Origin: Brevipalpus yothersi
Taxonomy: Eukaryota > Arthropoda > Arachnida > Trombidiformes > Tenuipalpidae
Direction of reading: 5' to 3'
DNA length: 64,000 bases
Assembly: GCA_003956705.1 (NCBI GenBank)
Contig: QZCP01000166.1
Location: forward strand, 62,001-126,000
Shown here: piece after piece, positions 1 through 11,830 of the stretch
How positions within the stretch are numbered: position 1 is the first letter of the stretch
How the letters are laid out: the number at the start of each line of letters is the position of its first letter
Notes under the pieces: model-generated
The model's database searches: none
What the model saw: the letters and a program-made list of their open reading frames with translations, nothing else
What the model was told of the DNA's origin: nothing
Made by a program: the position numbers and the translations under genes

Positions 1-75
1 ATTGTAGAAAAAGATCATCAAAAAATCTTGGGACTGCATTTTGTTTGATGTTTGATAGGGGCATATTGGCGTTAG

Positions 76-339
76 AAGAGACCGAGCTTCGATTTTAAGA
101 ATGGAGTGAATCTTCGTTACTCAAACAATCAGAACGCTAAAAATCAGTTGCTTACTTTCACCCACAAAGTTAGTGCATCCAATGATCATGAAGTATCCGT
201 GAAAATTTTCTCTCCTATAACTGATGCTTACAACGGAAATATGATGAGCTCCTTTTTCGTTGTCCAATTCATGCATATCAATAATGGAAGTAAACAAATT
301 AGTCATTATGTAGTCACAATAGAGGTACCATTCACTTGA
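76..339 (+). CDS. terminal exon of an unknown gene (partial)
   Basis: An open segment runs from a possible splice acceptor (gcgttag, ending at 75) to a TGA at 337-339 and encodes about 87 residues. The peptide is polar and rich in Asn, Ser and Val, with alternating hydrophobic residues that suggest beta strands, and it ends in VTIEVPFT. There is no good initiator at its start, so it reads as a last exon whose upstream exons lie outside the window. I do not recognise the family. The overlapping reverse-strand ORF looks less protein-like. Confidence is modest because the only support is an open frame with a plausible acceptor. Confidence 0.35.
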   Translation, partial: KRPSFDFKNGVNLRYSNNQNAKNQLLTFTHKVSASNDHEVSVKIFSPITDAYNGNMMSSFFVVQFMHINNGSKQISHYVVTIEVPFT

Positions 340-790
340 CATTTAAAGTTAACTCAACCCAGTCCGCTTGGCAGAATCAAATGGAATGATTCTAATCGAA
401 TTTCTAAATCTAAAGATCAGGTGAAACTATTTTCATCGATCTTTCATCAGTCTCACGATCGATCTAGCCGTAGGCAGCATGAAGTCACCAAGATGAACAG
501 CGAAATTTTTCCAGATGGGTTCTAGAATACCAAAAATCTCTATAACTGGCCGGAAAGCTCGATTTGAAGCATATCTGAACTAATAGCATAACAATTTTGT
601 TCTCTCTCTCTCTCTCTTTTCCTTTTTCTCATGAAGTTTTTGTTGTCTGAACCGAATCGGAGGAGCCTGGCGAGATGCCTCTCATCTTCTTCAGCTTGTT
701 GCCTTCCTCCAGTGATCCACCAAAATGATCACATTCACCGCGACATTCACAGAACTTCAAAAAAAGAGAGAGAGAGACACACATACACAG

Positions 791-794
<4 letters not shown>

Positions 795-837
<43 letters not shown>
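795..837. repeat. (AG)n microsatellite
   Basis: About 21 uninterrupted AG units. It is complementary to the longer CT tract 250 bases downstream. Confidence 0.95.
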
Positions 838-841
<4 letters not shown>

Positions 842-1075
842 CTTCAGATATTTTTATCCCAATCCACATCGTTGTTCCAAGGAACCTAGGCACTTTCCTT
901 TTCCACCATCAACTGAGTATGTGTGTATATGCATATGTGTGTGTCTATCTATCTCTCTCTCTCTCATTTTTTTCCGTGTTCATTCGTTATCATGCTCATC
1001 ATAGCCATTCTTTGCGAATTGTGATACCCTTCTCTTTCTCTTCCACCAGTTTCCCCATCCACCTCCACTTTTTTT

Positions 1076-1080
<5 letters not shown>

Positions 1081-1147
<67 letters not shown>
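1081..1147. repeat. (CT)n microsatellite
   Basis: About 33 uninterrupted CT units, 200 bases upstream of the bestrophin ATG. Confidence 0.95.
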
Positions 1148-1149
<2 letters not shown>

Positions 1150-1348
1150 TCATTTTCTTCACTTTTCTTATTCACATTCTTCATCATCTTCCGTTACTTC
1201 TTTGCTCATATCTCCTTGAAAACACATACTTATATATGTAAATGTATTTATAATTATCATTATAGCCAAAATTGTCCGGTGTGCTTACTATAAGGTCGTC
1301 AGACAGTTGATCTCAACTCATCTACACATCGGCCCAACGTGGACAGCA

Positions 1349-4300
1349 ATGACTGTTAGCTATCAGTCGGATGTTGCATCGTCCACTTCTGGAGGCCTCA
1401 TCAAATTATTGTGGCGGTGGAGAGGAAGTGTATGGAAATTAGTTTATAGAGAATTGCTAATTTTTGTAATCTTTTTTCTCGGCTTGGCTCTAGCCTATCG
1501 ATACTTGTTTACCGATCGACTCAAAAGGTGAGTGAACTTGGGCAAATGTATCGAAATGTATTTATTGTGTGTGAGTGAGTAAATCGTCAAGAATAATGAT
1601 GGAAAGTTACTTACTTTCTGAACTTTTTCGATGCCCTTCATGATCATTCACGATTTTTTTCCACTTTTCCACTTCTTTTTCCCTATTTCTACAAGGAGTT
1701 TCGAATATTTGGTCATTTTTTGCTCAGCATTCGTGGACATGATACCATTGTCATTTATATTAGGTTTTTATGTATCATTTACCGCTACTCGATGGTGGAA
1801 TCAATACACAGCCATTCCCTGGCCCGACAAGTGAGTAAGTTAATCTCAATTTTATCTGGAGACATGTATAGCAAATAATCGCAAGCTCATTTAACATGTA
1901 ATATTGGCCTGATTCTTGTTCAACAAGGATCATCCAATTTTGATTCATATCCTCTTTCTCTAATATGCATGAACATATATTCAGATCATTTGTATCAATT
2001 TTATAATACTCAGGAATACACGTCCATTGCCTTATGCCTACTCATACGATTGTAGATCTAAATTTTTTTGGTATTCAATCTCTCCTAGATTGATGAACAA
2101 TATAGCCATGTATGTTCCGGGCTCTGATGAGACGAGTCGAATGCTTCGTCGAACTTTAATGAGATATCTTAATTTAACACTCGTATTGGTATTGAGATCA
2201 ATAAGTATCGCTGTTAAAAGACGATTTCCAACCAAAGAGCATTTGGTAGAAGCAGGTATGAATTCAATTTTCAAATATTCTATTGTTTCCTTATCCATAA
2301 AATAATCATTTGATCTTTCAATCCAGGATTCATGACCAAACAAGAGCTCGAAATGCACGTTTCCGTTCCTTCAACAGAATTTAATACTTTTTGGATTCCA
2401 TGTACATGGTTTATTAATTTGCTTCGAGAAGCTAGACAAGAGTGTAGAATAACAGATTCATCTGGTTTGAAGCTCATCATGGAGGTAAGTTTCAATTTTT
2501 CAATCAATTTTCTCACCTTATATACTGATTTTCTGATCTCAGGAGTTCAACGAATTTCGTAGTAAATGTGGACTTCTTTGGAGCTATGATTGGGTTAGCA
2601 TTCCATTAGTTTATACTCAGGTAAGATTTAATACTTAAACTTCAAATGATATGTTCGCATAATCATACTTGATGCCCTGAAATATTCCATAGGTTGTCAC
2701 CATTGCAACGTATTCTTTCTTTATTGCCTCCTTATTTGGTCGACAGCCGATTGATATTAATCCAAAAGTATTTAATGTAGAAATTGAGCACAGATATGAG
2801 CCATACATACCGGTATTCACAATATTACAATTTTTACTCTACATGGGTTTGCTCAAGGTAAGATAATGATCACTTTTTCCTCTCTCTCTTTATGCATCTT
2901 TTCATCTTCATCAACACTTTTATTTTAAAAACAAAATTTTGGGAATGTCAAAAATTCTGATTAACATGACAAAATAACAGCTTGCAAAAGAAGCTCAGGA
3001 AAAGATTTTTCATACATACTGAGATGAAAAGATAAATGTTCTCCACAAAATGATTATGTTTTCTGACATCTCACATTTAATCTTGAACAAATCTGAGCTT
3101 GATCCAATGTTGAAAATACATTCAAAGAGGGTGAGAGAGAGAGAGAGAGAAAGTTTTTAGAAATCTTTCAAGAACTTCTACCTACACATGGGAATAGGTC
3201 TTGAGTCATCTTAATTTTTGTTGAAAAATTATTTAAATTGATTCAAATTTATTTTAAAGCATTGTTCTGATCACTGTAAATCAAATTCTTCAGTTAGGTG
3301 AACAACTGATCAATCCATTTGGAGATGATGATGAAGATTTTGAGCTTAATTGGATAATTGATCGACACTTGAAAGTGTCTTTTTTGGGAGTGGACATACT
3401 CAATGGTGGACCACCGCCGATGGTTAAAGATAATTATTGGGACGATTGGGACATCAAGTTACCATACACAGCAGCTGCGGTTACATATAAGAAGAAAACG
3501 TATCGTGGATCAATGGCAGCCTATCAGTTGAGTACCGTGGAAAAAATTTTGCTTTATTTTCAGAATCTACCGGTGGATCTGAGGTTGAAAAGAAAGAAAT
3601 GATGAAAAAAGAAAGAGGAGAGAAAGTAAGCGTCATTCCCAGCATCCTGAAGCTAATATTATTACCGAGTGATATAGTTTAGAAGAGAGTAGGAGAAAGA
3701 GTGTGTATGTGAACGAAAGAGAGAGAGAGAGAGAAAAAAAGTTTTAAAATATTTTCATGCAATATTTGTGCTACAATTATGAATATATTTTTTGCATGAT
3801 GATAAGAAGTAAGATGAGGATGAAAATGATGCTCATCATAATGGAAGGATGCTGTGGATGATACTCTATAAGTTTCCCTCACCGGCTTATAGCAATAAGG
3901 AGCATGAGAGAGAAAGAGAGAGAGTAAAATAACTGTTAAGAGAGAGAATAGAACGTTTGGACTACTTTCGATTTAGTATATCTCCTTTTCTCTCTCTCTC
4001 CTCTCTCCTCTCTTCTCATCTTCTCATCTTCATCTTTTTTTCTCTTTCTCTCTCTCTCTCTTACACTTCCCGTTGACAGCGTGCCAAGTGAACAGCAAGG
4101 ACTAGTTGTTCCCGACTTCACTGAGGATGAAGAATGTGATTACGACTCAGTAAGTGATAAACTGAGTAAAAAGGATAAAAGTTCATCATCAATATTTGGT
4201 TCGATGTTTGGAGGAGGAAGACTTGGAATTAATAGTGCCTCGAAGCGAATGGAAAGTTTGGCAAGCTTAAATTCGGATAATTTTGAATATGATCCACCAT

Positions 4301-6700
4301 TTAATTCACAATGGCGCGGCTCATCAATATCTTTTCTCATGGGCTCAGCAGATGAGGATAATCGTAAACAAACGGGACCACAAAAGCAAGAATCCGAAGA
4401 ATCCGATAAGCCAGGTGGATTGATTGTTGGCAGTTATGGTTCATCTATCGCCGATACTGGTCGAAGTTCAAATCGAAAAGTTGATAATAAAAATCAATCG
4501 GAACAAGTCCAAGGTATCAGGGGGTAAGATTCATGTGCCCCTTACTCATTATACTGCTTGTGTGTGTGTGTGAAGAGTTGAGAAGAGGGTCCTTTTTTGC
4601 TTCATCAATCAATCTACAGTAGCTTACTTTCATTTATCTTAGAATATTCTAATGAATAAGACCATTATTGAGAGGTACTTTTTGTCAAGTGAAAGTTCAG
4701 AGTGGAAGAATAAGAAGCGGAAGAATTTTATGTATGCAAATTGAAGAGCTCAGTTTTCTTGGCATGAGTTGGAGAACATTCCCCAATATTTTCCGGTATC
4801 GGTAAAATTCCGTAAGATCTGGGCTTATAAATTTTAACATTCTTTTCTTTACTTCAGAGATTTTCGCACTCGCAAGAGGCCACGTAAAGCATCGGATCAA
4901 ACATCAATCACATTACTTTCATCGGGCAGCGGAAATGATGACAAATCAAGTGATCATGGAAGAGGTGGCACACTGTCCAGCAGTGGATCAGGACCAACCA
5001 GCACCGGAAATATTCCATCAACTAGTTGGACAGCCACTGGTGCTGATAATGGTGGAAGTGGTAGTAGTTTAAGGAAAGAGACCAATTTTGATCCAACTAT
5101 GGGCATTTTTACCAATCGATATCGTGTAGATAATTCTTCTTCACCAGCTCGCCGTTCATCGAATGCATCATTATTTCGACATTGTGTTGGTAAAGATGTA
5201 AAAGGATCCCCTGATCACAGTGTTCCATGTCCACCGTCCAATTATCGACGATTCGAAACGGCCACTGTCATCGAAAGTAGTACAAGTCATCAAATGAATT
5301 ATGAAATTGGTGTCACCAGATCATCAAGTTCAGCATCAACATCTCATCGCAAAAGCAAGCCAGGACTGCTGAAAGGTTTATCAAAAGCTGATCCTGGACT
5401 CCGAATACGGCCTTTCGTTAAATCACGAGTGACTTTCAGTGATGATACTAAATCAGAATTGAAAGATACGTGTGGCTACTATCGATACATTCGTTTCAAT
5501 CAACCGGAAACTCTAACTGATCTCACTTTATCAAGTCCAGAGTTGAGTGAAGCTGATCTTATATCAGCATATTCGTTGAGAGGTCGAAATGATCCATCTC
5601 GACGTGCATCAACACTTGTGCCACCAGTTAAGGAGAAGGCAATCGTAGTGGACACAAGTAAGCCAATTCTCAATCAAACTCTGGTAAAACAATTGCCCAC
5701 TCCGGTGGTAGTTCATCCATCCACCAGTCAACGTCGAACTTCATGTGATCAGGTGAATGAAGCTTATTCACCGGATGTGATAAGTCCTACAACTGCCAGT
5801 GAATTTTGGCTTCGACATCAAAGTTTGCCCAATATACAGGAGATTGTTGAAGAGAGTCCACATCAATCGCCAACCAGTACCGAAGGTGGAGCCGATTTTG
5901 GTCTACTTCGAATGGGATCCCGAAAAAATCGAAATTTTGATGGTAATAAGAGTGATAATAGTAAGGGTGATCAAGGATCAGGTGTGCAAAAAGTTGGAAG
6001 ACCGCTGGACATTGAGAGTGGACATGGTGTGAAACAATTATCTCGCCAATCAGAATTTGATGAAGATTGTCCAATTGATTTAGGTTCATCTGGACCATTG
6101 ACTGCAGATGAGAGGCGAAATCAATATTCCAAAGATTCAGCTGGCTCAAGTAATTCAGCAACTGCCGGTGATTCTCATCAAAATTTATTCATGATCAAGT
6201 ATGCTTCTGGTCGCTCAATTAATAGTGGTAAAAGCAGCAAAGGTCGTACTGGTAATCGAGGTAATAATTCCAAACAATCATCAACTGATAGTGAATCGGG
6301 TAGCTATGCAACAGCTTGCTCAGTTTTTGTGCCAATATGTGAAGAGACTAGTAAAAATGTTGCCAATTTAACTAATTTTGCCAAATTGTCCTTCAATTCA
6401 ACCGATTCTTCGATTTCATCATTCTCATCAGCAAAGGATCAACAGCTAACTGATCTGATGATGTTTAGCGGATCAGTTCCAGCATCTACTTCTCAAGCTT
6501 CCGGTATTCAATTATCATCGATTTCTGGTGATAATGATTCTGCCAAAAATGGCGCCAATGATGGTGCTGGTGAATCTAAAGATGATCAAGAGAAAGTTAA
6601 AAATGATGAAAGTACGAAAAATGATGATGACGATGGTGAAGAAAAACTACCCAAAATTGTGGTCGGCACATCATCTTCAAATAATTCAGAGTCCAAATAG
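1349..6700 (+). CDS. bestrophin-family calcium-activated chloride channel with long Ser-rich tail
   Basis: Bestrophins form pentameric Ca2+-activated anion channels in the plasma membrane. Exons: 1349-1527, 1696-1830, 2089-2255, 2327-2484, 2543-2620, 2693-2857, 3294-3583, 4080-4523 and 4858-6700. All phases close, giving about 1152 residues. The start MTVSYQSDVASST matches the invariant bestrophin N-terminus. Hallmarks follow in order: RWWNQY, WPDKLM, LRRTLMRY, RRFPT, VEAGFMT, WSYDWVSIPLVYTQVVT, GLLKLGEQLINPFGDDDEDFE (the acidic Ca2+ clasp) and DNYWDDWD. The last 750 or so residues are Ser/Asn/Gly/Asp-rich low complexity, so the protein is about twice the usual length. The weakest join is the exon 7 donor (AG/gttgaa at 3583). 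If it is not used, translation stops at 3600-3602, giving a core-only protein of about 396 residues; both forms may exist. The intron from 3584 to 4079 is CT-rich. Family assignment is certain; the tail join is likely. Confidence 0.92.
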
Positions 6701-7984
6701 ATTACTAAAAAAAATAACAAAAATGGAACCAAGATCTCATCAAATCATGTGATAAATAATGTTCTTATCAGATCTCTCTACTGGTGAAACATTATATTTC
6801 AGCCTGCCTTTTTTGTACGTTTTCTTTGAGCAACCTGTTCCGAGAACTGCATACACTTTATAACTGTAAATTGATCATTGTAAATATTCATTATTGTTAA
6901 TATTGATAAATTTGTTGATTAGTTGGATATGACATTAAATTTTTTATCCCAGTTGAAAAAATAGTCATGAAATACAGTGAGAACATGAAAAAATAACATG
7001 GTAACTCTGTACTAACCATACTATTCTCTCTCTCTCTTTTACTTTCACTTTCACTTTCACTTTCGCAGAACTCATTATGTATGTGCATTTGGAAGCATTT
7101 TCACTTGACCAATTTGTTTCTGATATGTTAGCTGATAAGCAGCAATGGTCAGCAAAACGTTTTCCTTCAAATCCTATTTGAGCGGATTGAAAGCTATTAA
7201 CTTTGAAACCAGCATCCACCTGAAACTGCACTGTATTTACTCTCTATTCTCTTTCCTCCAATCTTGCCCATGGAAGGTGAGAGGTAGAAGAAGAAGCAGT
7301 AGAAAAACAATTTTGTTCTAAGCCCTTTTTGAGCAAAACGTTCTCTCCAGAAGTTTGTCTTAAAGTCTATATCATCAAAAGCCGGAATATAAGCCGTTTA
7401 GGGAAACATCATCATCACACTTTGTCCACTTGACAAGTTGGAAGGTTAATCGTATGGTGATAATCTTCACTACCTGTCCAAGCCTGGGGCATACTTTCAC
7501 TCCATCACTACCTCATCACACCATAGACACATTCACACATGGGCACATATGGTAAGGAAAATTTGTGGATTTAAGCATGATAAAAACAAACCTTGTGTCT
7601 ATCATTCGTCCACATGTTGGACACTTGCAAGGTTGACCATCAGGCATACACATACCCACACACATACACATGAACACACGTGTGTGCTACTGCTATCTTC
7701 GGTGGACAGGTCTTCTTCTTCCTCTGGATTCCCAGGAGATTTTTCCAAATTTTCGAGGTTTCCAAGAGGTTGAAGGGGTCTCAAAGTTGAGAAGTAATTT
7801 GTAGATGGCTTCAAATGATAATGAGCTTAACAAAATGTTCAGAGGGGGGAGAGAGAGAGAGCATAAGCATTTACCCTAGATATTGAGAGAAAGGAGAAAA
7901 GAGAAGAAGCCAGGAGGGTCAATCATCCAGAAGTAAGATTAGGGAAGCTTGGAAAAGTTTAAGACAAAACCCGGGAGAAGTCAA

Positions 7985-8044
<60 letters not shown>

Positions 8045-8502
8045 GCCCAGATCAGCGAAAATTTTTGGCTGGCTACAGATGAGAAAGATTGACCATTGGA
8101 AGTAGGTTGAAGAGAAATTCAATCACAACTGTCACTTGTGTGTCTACCTTGTTCAAATAACAACAATAATTATCTTGAAAGTGTACTCATCAAATGTGAC
8201 AAATTGGATAATTTAGTGATCACAAAGTTTGGTGAGGTCTGGTTGTGAACATATCGCTACATCCCGGGAGAGAGAGAGAGAGGCGAAGAGAGAATATTCC
8301 ACCGAAACTTCATTTACTTCACCTCTTTAACATCTTAAGATTGTTCACACAAATTTGTTTCTCATCATTTGGTGACCAAATCTCGTGTCGAACAGAACAA
8401 CTTTCACAACATTTGTTAAATTGTGACAAACTTTGTGTTTTACTAACAGTATTTGACAACTGATTTGCTTTACCGAACTTTTGTGATAGCTGTTCTCTTG
8501 AC
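6701..8502. other. spacer between bestrophin and dickkopf-like gene
   Basis: Probable bestrophin 3' UTR followed by non-coding DNA. It holds a (TTTCAC)n-like minisatellite at about 7036-7066, a CA/CACACA-rich stretch near 7650-7680, a long GA tract and short GA runs. I see no gene. Confidence 0.6.
7990..8041. repeat. (GA)n microsatellite
   Basis: About 26 uninterrupted GA units. Confidence 0.95.
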
Positions 8503-9424
8503 ATGAGTAACATGGAAAGTTTCAATAAATCTTCATACCCACTCATATCGTCCTGTGTGTGTCGTTGCGTTTTGATCTTACTAATTATTCATGTTCAATT
8601 AACTCAATCGGCAACCATTTTTGGATATGTACTACGAAATCCTCAATCCAGTGATCAAACTGAAAATGATGATACCAATCCAGAACTTGAACTGGCGGAC
8701 ATGGTTCGAAGTGATCAGTCACCTTCCGCTAATTACACCTCCACTCTTACCAATATTCGATGTTCCAAGAATGAGGATTGCCAAAAGGACAATACTATCA
8801 ACTACTTTTGTGGTGAGTAGATTTTAGATTTGATTCTTCCCCTAAAAATTGGAAACTGTGGACAGTCAGATTCTTATTCCTTATTTGTCCCAATTTTGAT
8901 AACCCTTCAGATTCTCATTATGGTTTCTGTGATGTAAGACGAATTGAAATGGAACTTTGTCGACGTGATGAACAATGTGACAAAAATTTGATTTGCATGT
9001 TCGGCAAATGTCAACGAGAGCCCAAGCCAGGCAATAAAGGTTCTCGGTGTAGATCAGATTCCGATTGTAAGCCTCGTATGTGTTGTGCTCGCCAGCATGG
9101 AGAGAAAGTTTGTAAACCTAAATTGCAAAGGAATCAACGCTGCTATGTGCCTACTGGTGGTCTTGATTACAGTCTCAATGAGTTGTGTCCATGTGATTCT
9201 GGGCTAGTTTGCGGCAAGAAGAAGAAAAAAAATACCAGGTAAGCTAGACTTCATTTTCTATAATATAAATATTCGGTATTCTGGAAATTAAAATGATGGA
9301 ATTTGAAGCGTATCAAATCTAACTCAATTTTTTGCTGATTTCCTTTAGGAAAGACCCGCAAGTATTAAGATCAACTATGGATCTGATGAGATGTCAGCGG
9401 ATTCCATCGGCGAGTACTGAGTAG
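8503..9424 (+). CDS. dickkopf-like secreted Wnt antagonist
   Basis: Dickkopf proteins are secreted, bind LRP5/6 and dampen canonical Wnt signalling. Exons 8503-8812, 8911-9238 and 9349-9424 join in phase and give 237 residues. An N-terminal signal segment (CVLILLIIHVQLTQS) is followed by an acidic linker with an N-glycosylation site (NYTS). Cysteine-rich domain 1 starts at RCSKNEDC and ends at CMFGKC. Cysteine-rich domain 2 has the colipase-fold spacing CRSDSDCKPRMCCARQ, then VCKPKL, CYVP, CPCDSGLVC and the final RCQ. The order and spacing of both domains fit dickkopf rather than colipase or prokineticin alone. A second Met is at codon 4; the start is otherwise set by the signal peptide. Function is inferred from the family. 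Confidence 0.85.
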
Positions 9425-10076
9425 ATAAAGATTGAGGTACTCAGTACCTCCAAAAAACCAAAATCATCATCAAAATGGAAAGCTTGATGATGGCTGGACA
9501 ATACATATATAAATAGCTTCTTACTTTGGAGTCGAAAAAATAGAAGTTTATTCTTTCTTGTCAATGGCTTACCTCATAAATCTATGGTTGCAAACCAAGA
9601 ATATTCCATTGAAAAATAGACATAATTTGGACACACATATTCTGATTCAGAATCATCAACTGAGGTTCGATTATTCTATGAAAAGAATGTAGTAATATTC
9701 AACTTGACACGTGATGTTCTCATGAATGGATGAACTGGACTTCAAGTCAAAGAAAAAATCAGTCAACAGCCCAATCAAGATGTGGACGAGAAGAGCAAAG
9801 GAGGAAAAAAAATCTATCACTCTGGACCACTTTGTCATGATCTTTTTTCTCGACTAATTTATTGCTGTGTGAAGTAATTACAATTTTTTACGAGTCTGAA
9901 TGATTTTGTGAAACATTGACAAAAATAGCTATACATTTTTATTTATGTACATATATTGTTTTTTTTAGTAAAACTATCAGTATATACTCAGAGTAAAGTT
10001 ATTATTAGTTAAATTATTTCGCTCACTGTTTGTTTTCCAAATATTTTTCAACTGAAATCATGAGCCTTGCTGGAAG
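9425..10076. other. spacer between dickkopf-like and JHAMT-like genes
   Basis: AT-rich non-coding DNA, probably including the dickkopf-like 3' UTR. No gene or repeat recognised. Confidence 0.6.
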
Positions 10077-10084
10077 TATAAAAA
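10077..10084 (+). promoter_or_regulatory. TATA box of the JHAMT-like gene
   Basis: TATAAAAA lies 49 bases upstream of the start codon at 10133. That leaves room for a transcription start some 30 bases downstream and a very short leader. Prediction from sequence only. Confidence 0.55.
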
Positions 10085-10132
10085 CGGAAGACAAACAATT
10101 TTCCTGGTCTATTTCAACCAGAGAGATTGATA

Positions 10133-11352
10133 ATGAACGTTCTTCCCGAGCTTTACGATCAAAGTAACGATCTACAGAAACAAGATTCTCAGTTCATCTT
10201 GGAGAGTCTAAAAAATGATTATGCCAATAGGTAAGCAGTGAAAGATTTCATTTCAATTAGTGATCTATCAATGACGAGTAAATTTCATGGAATTTATCCA
10301 GTTATGGTGATCATGGTATGGTATCTACGATTTCAACGATTGACATGAGTTTTTTGCAGACATATCGAGCTGCTAATAGACGTTGGCTGCGGATCTGGAA
10401 ACATTACACAAAACATTGTCCAATGTGTTGATGTGGATAAAGCAATTGGATTAGATTTGAATCAACCTATGGTGGAGTATGCTCAGAAAACTTATGGAAA
10501 CAAAGTTCTAAGCTTCCATTTGGGTGATATATGTGATCAATGGGATAAAGTTTCAAGTGTTTTGGGAATAGTAGAGAATGGAGTTGATGTGGTCACTTCC
10601 AGCTATTGTCTTCATTGGGTTTCAGACCAAAGTAGAGCAATGTTCAATGTGGCCAAAATGTTAAAACCAGGTGAGAGTCTAGAATCTCGAAAATATGGAT
10701 ATTTTGCTGATTTTTTCTGAATCACGAATGTAATCAATTTATTCTTCTTTCATTCAGGAGGAAAATGTTATTTGACCATGTTCTCATGGAGCCAATTGTT
10801 ACCGATCCAAGAGCAAATTACATTTCATCCTCGATGGGTGAATATTTTTCGAAATCATTTGGCCACCGATCCAGAGGAGAAGCCGATCATCAAACAAGTG
10901 AATACTGAATTGGAAATGCCGATACGAGCCAGACGAAAATCTTCCGCTCCATTCCCTGTTTTCGAAATTCCATCTATTGAAGAGCGAACTAAGAAATGGT
11001 CTGACTTGTGTGCTCAGTGTGGTCTTGATGCAATTGAGGTGAAAGTTCAAGATTCAGCATTCACTTATGATAATATTGAAGGTTTCAAAGGTAAGTTGAG
11101 GTTGACAAAATTTGATCCATAAATTTTGACTTTTTTTCCTTTGTATCTCCAGGTGAGCTTCGATCGTTGTGCCATTATTTATCATATATTCCTGAAGAGC
11201 AAAGAGATCAATTTATGAGCGATTATTTTGAACACATGGACAACTGTTACATCAAGCGTCAAGAAACTTTACCTAAAGTGAAAGTTGACTATCAATTCAT
11301 GAGTGTGATTGCAAGAAAGCCATCGAATCAGAGTGAAACGAGTAACAATTGA
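10133..11352 (+). CDS. juvenile hormone acid O-methyltransferase-like SAM methyltransferase
   Basis: Class I SAM-dependent methyltransferase of the JHAMT/farnesoic-acid methyltransferase group. Known members methylate farnesoic acid or juvenile hormone acid in arthropod sesquiterpenoid hormone synthesis in the cytosol. Exons 10133-10230, 10360-10670, 10758-11090 and 11153-11352 join in phase and encode 313 residues, close to the usual length for the family. Motif I (LLIDVGCGSGN) is at residues 37-47, followed by AIGLDLNQPM with the acidic ribose-binding position, then DVVTSSYCLHWVSDQ and LKPGGKCYLTMFS. The N-terminus (MNVLPELYDQSND) also resembles JHAMT proteins. A TATA box sits upstream. The substrate cannot be read from sequence, since related paralogues act on other small acids. 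Confidence 0.8.
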
Positions 11353-11611
11353 GTAAAAATGTTTGAACGCCAGTATTGAATCGAAGTGATCTTTGTTTTG
11401 ATGTGATCACATTTTGCCTCTTTTTATTCATCCGAAAGGTAAATCAAAAAATCTTTCTCGCACAATATTGATGCTCCAATAGACACAAATGTCACATCTT
11501 GAAGCAAAAGTGGCAAAGAAAAGATTGAGAGAGAAGAAAAAATTGAATCAAGAAAAATCATTTGATTGTAAAGCCAATCAAGATAGCCCGAAATAAAACA
11601 AGTTTCGATAA

Positions 11612-11830
11612 AGAAAAGATAATCATCTATTATTTTCAATAGCTTTTGCTGAACGTTACCCGAATCGCGAGTATTTGAACATTATTCTTATCAGATATAC
11701 ACGTTTCCAAGAAAGAGTTGCCAAATGTTTCGAAAAGATATATCATAATGATACACACATCCAGCTTCCTCCAATCGAAAGTGAACTTTCAATCGAAGAT
11801 ACAAGAGCAAGATATGGTCAAGTCAGATAG
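11612..11830 (+). pseudogene. possible HTH (DUF4817-like) fragment
   Basis: An open frame from 11612 to the TAG at 11828-11830 contains AFAERYPNREYLNI followed by RYTRFQERVAKCFEK. The ERYPNR...RFQE pattern resembles the helix-turn-helix segment often annotated as DUF4817 in arthropod mobile elements and hypothetical proteins. There is no start codon in frame, and a stop lies just upstream (609-611 of the 11 kb block). A splice acceptor (ttttcaatag) precedes 11642, so this could instead be a last exon. More likely it is a decayed element fragment. Confidence 0.3.

Larger units (their letters stand above)
340..1348. other. spacer and bestrophin 5' region, microsatellite-rich
   Basis: No supported gene. 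The region carries CT and AG runs, TG/TA-rich stretches and T-rich sequence directly upstream of the bestrophin start codon, so part of it is probably 5' UTR or promoter. The long open frame across 631-1293 is an artefact of CT repeats, which read as Ser-Leu repeats. Confidence 0.6.

Noticed and set aside
631..1293. 220-codon open frame upstream of bestrophin
   Set aside because: Its length comes from AG and CT repeats read as Arg-Glu and Ser-Leu; the unique parts do not look like protein.
2027..2088. Alternative upstream start of bestrophin exon 3 giving 20 extra residues
   Set aside because: The acceptor at 2088 restores the conserved WPD-K-LM junction; the longer version disrupts it.
5787..6161. 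124-codon reverse-strand frame inside the bestrophin tail
   Set aside because: Shadow of the real exon, which is supported by splicing phase and the bestrophin core.
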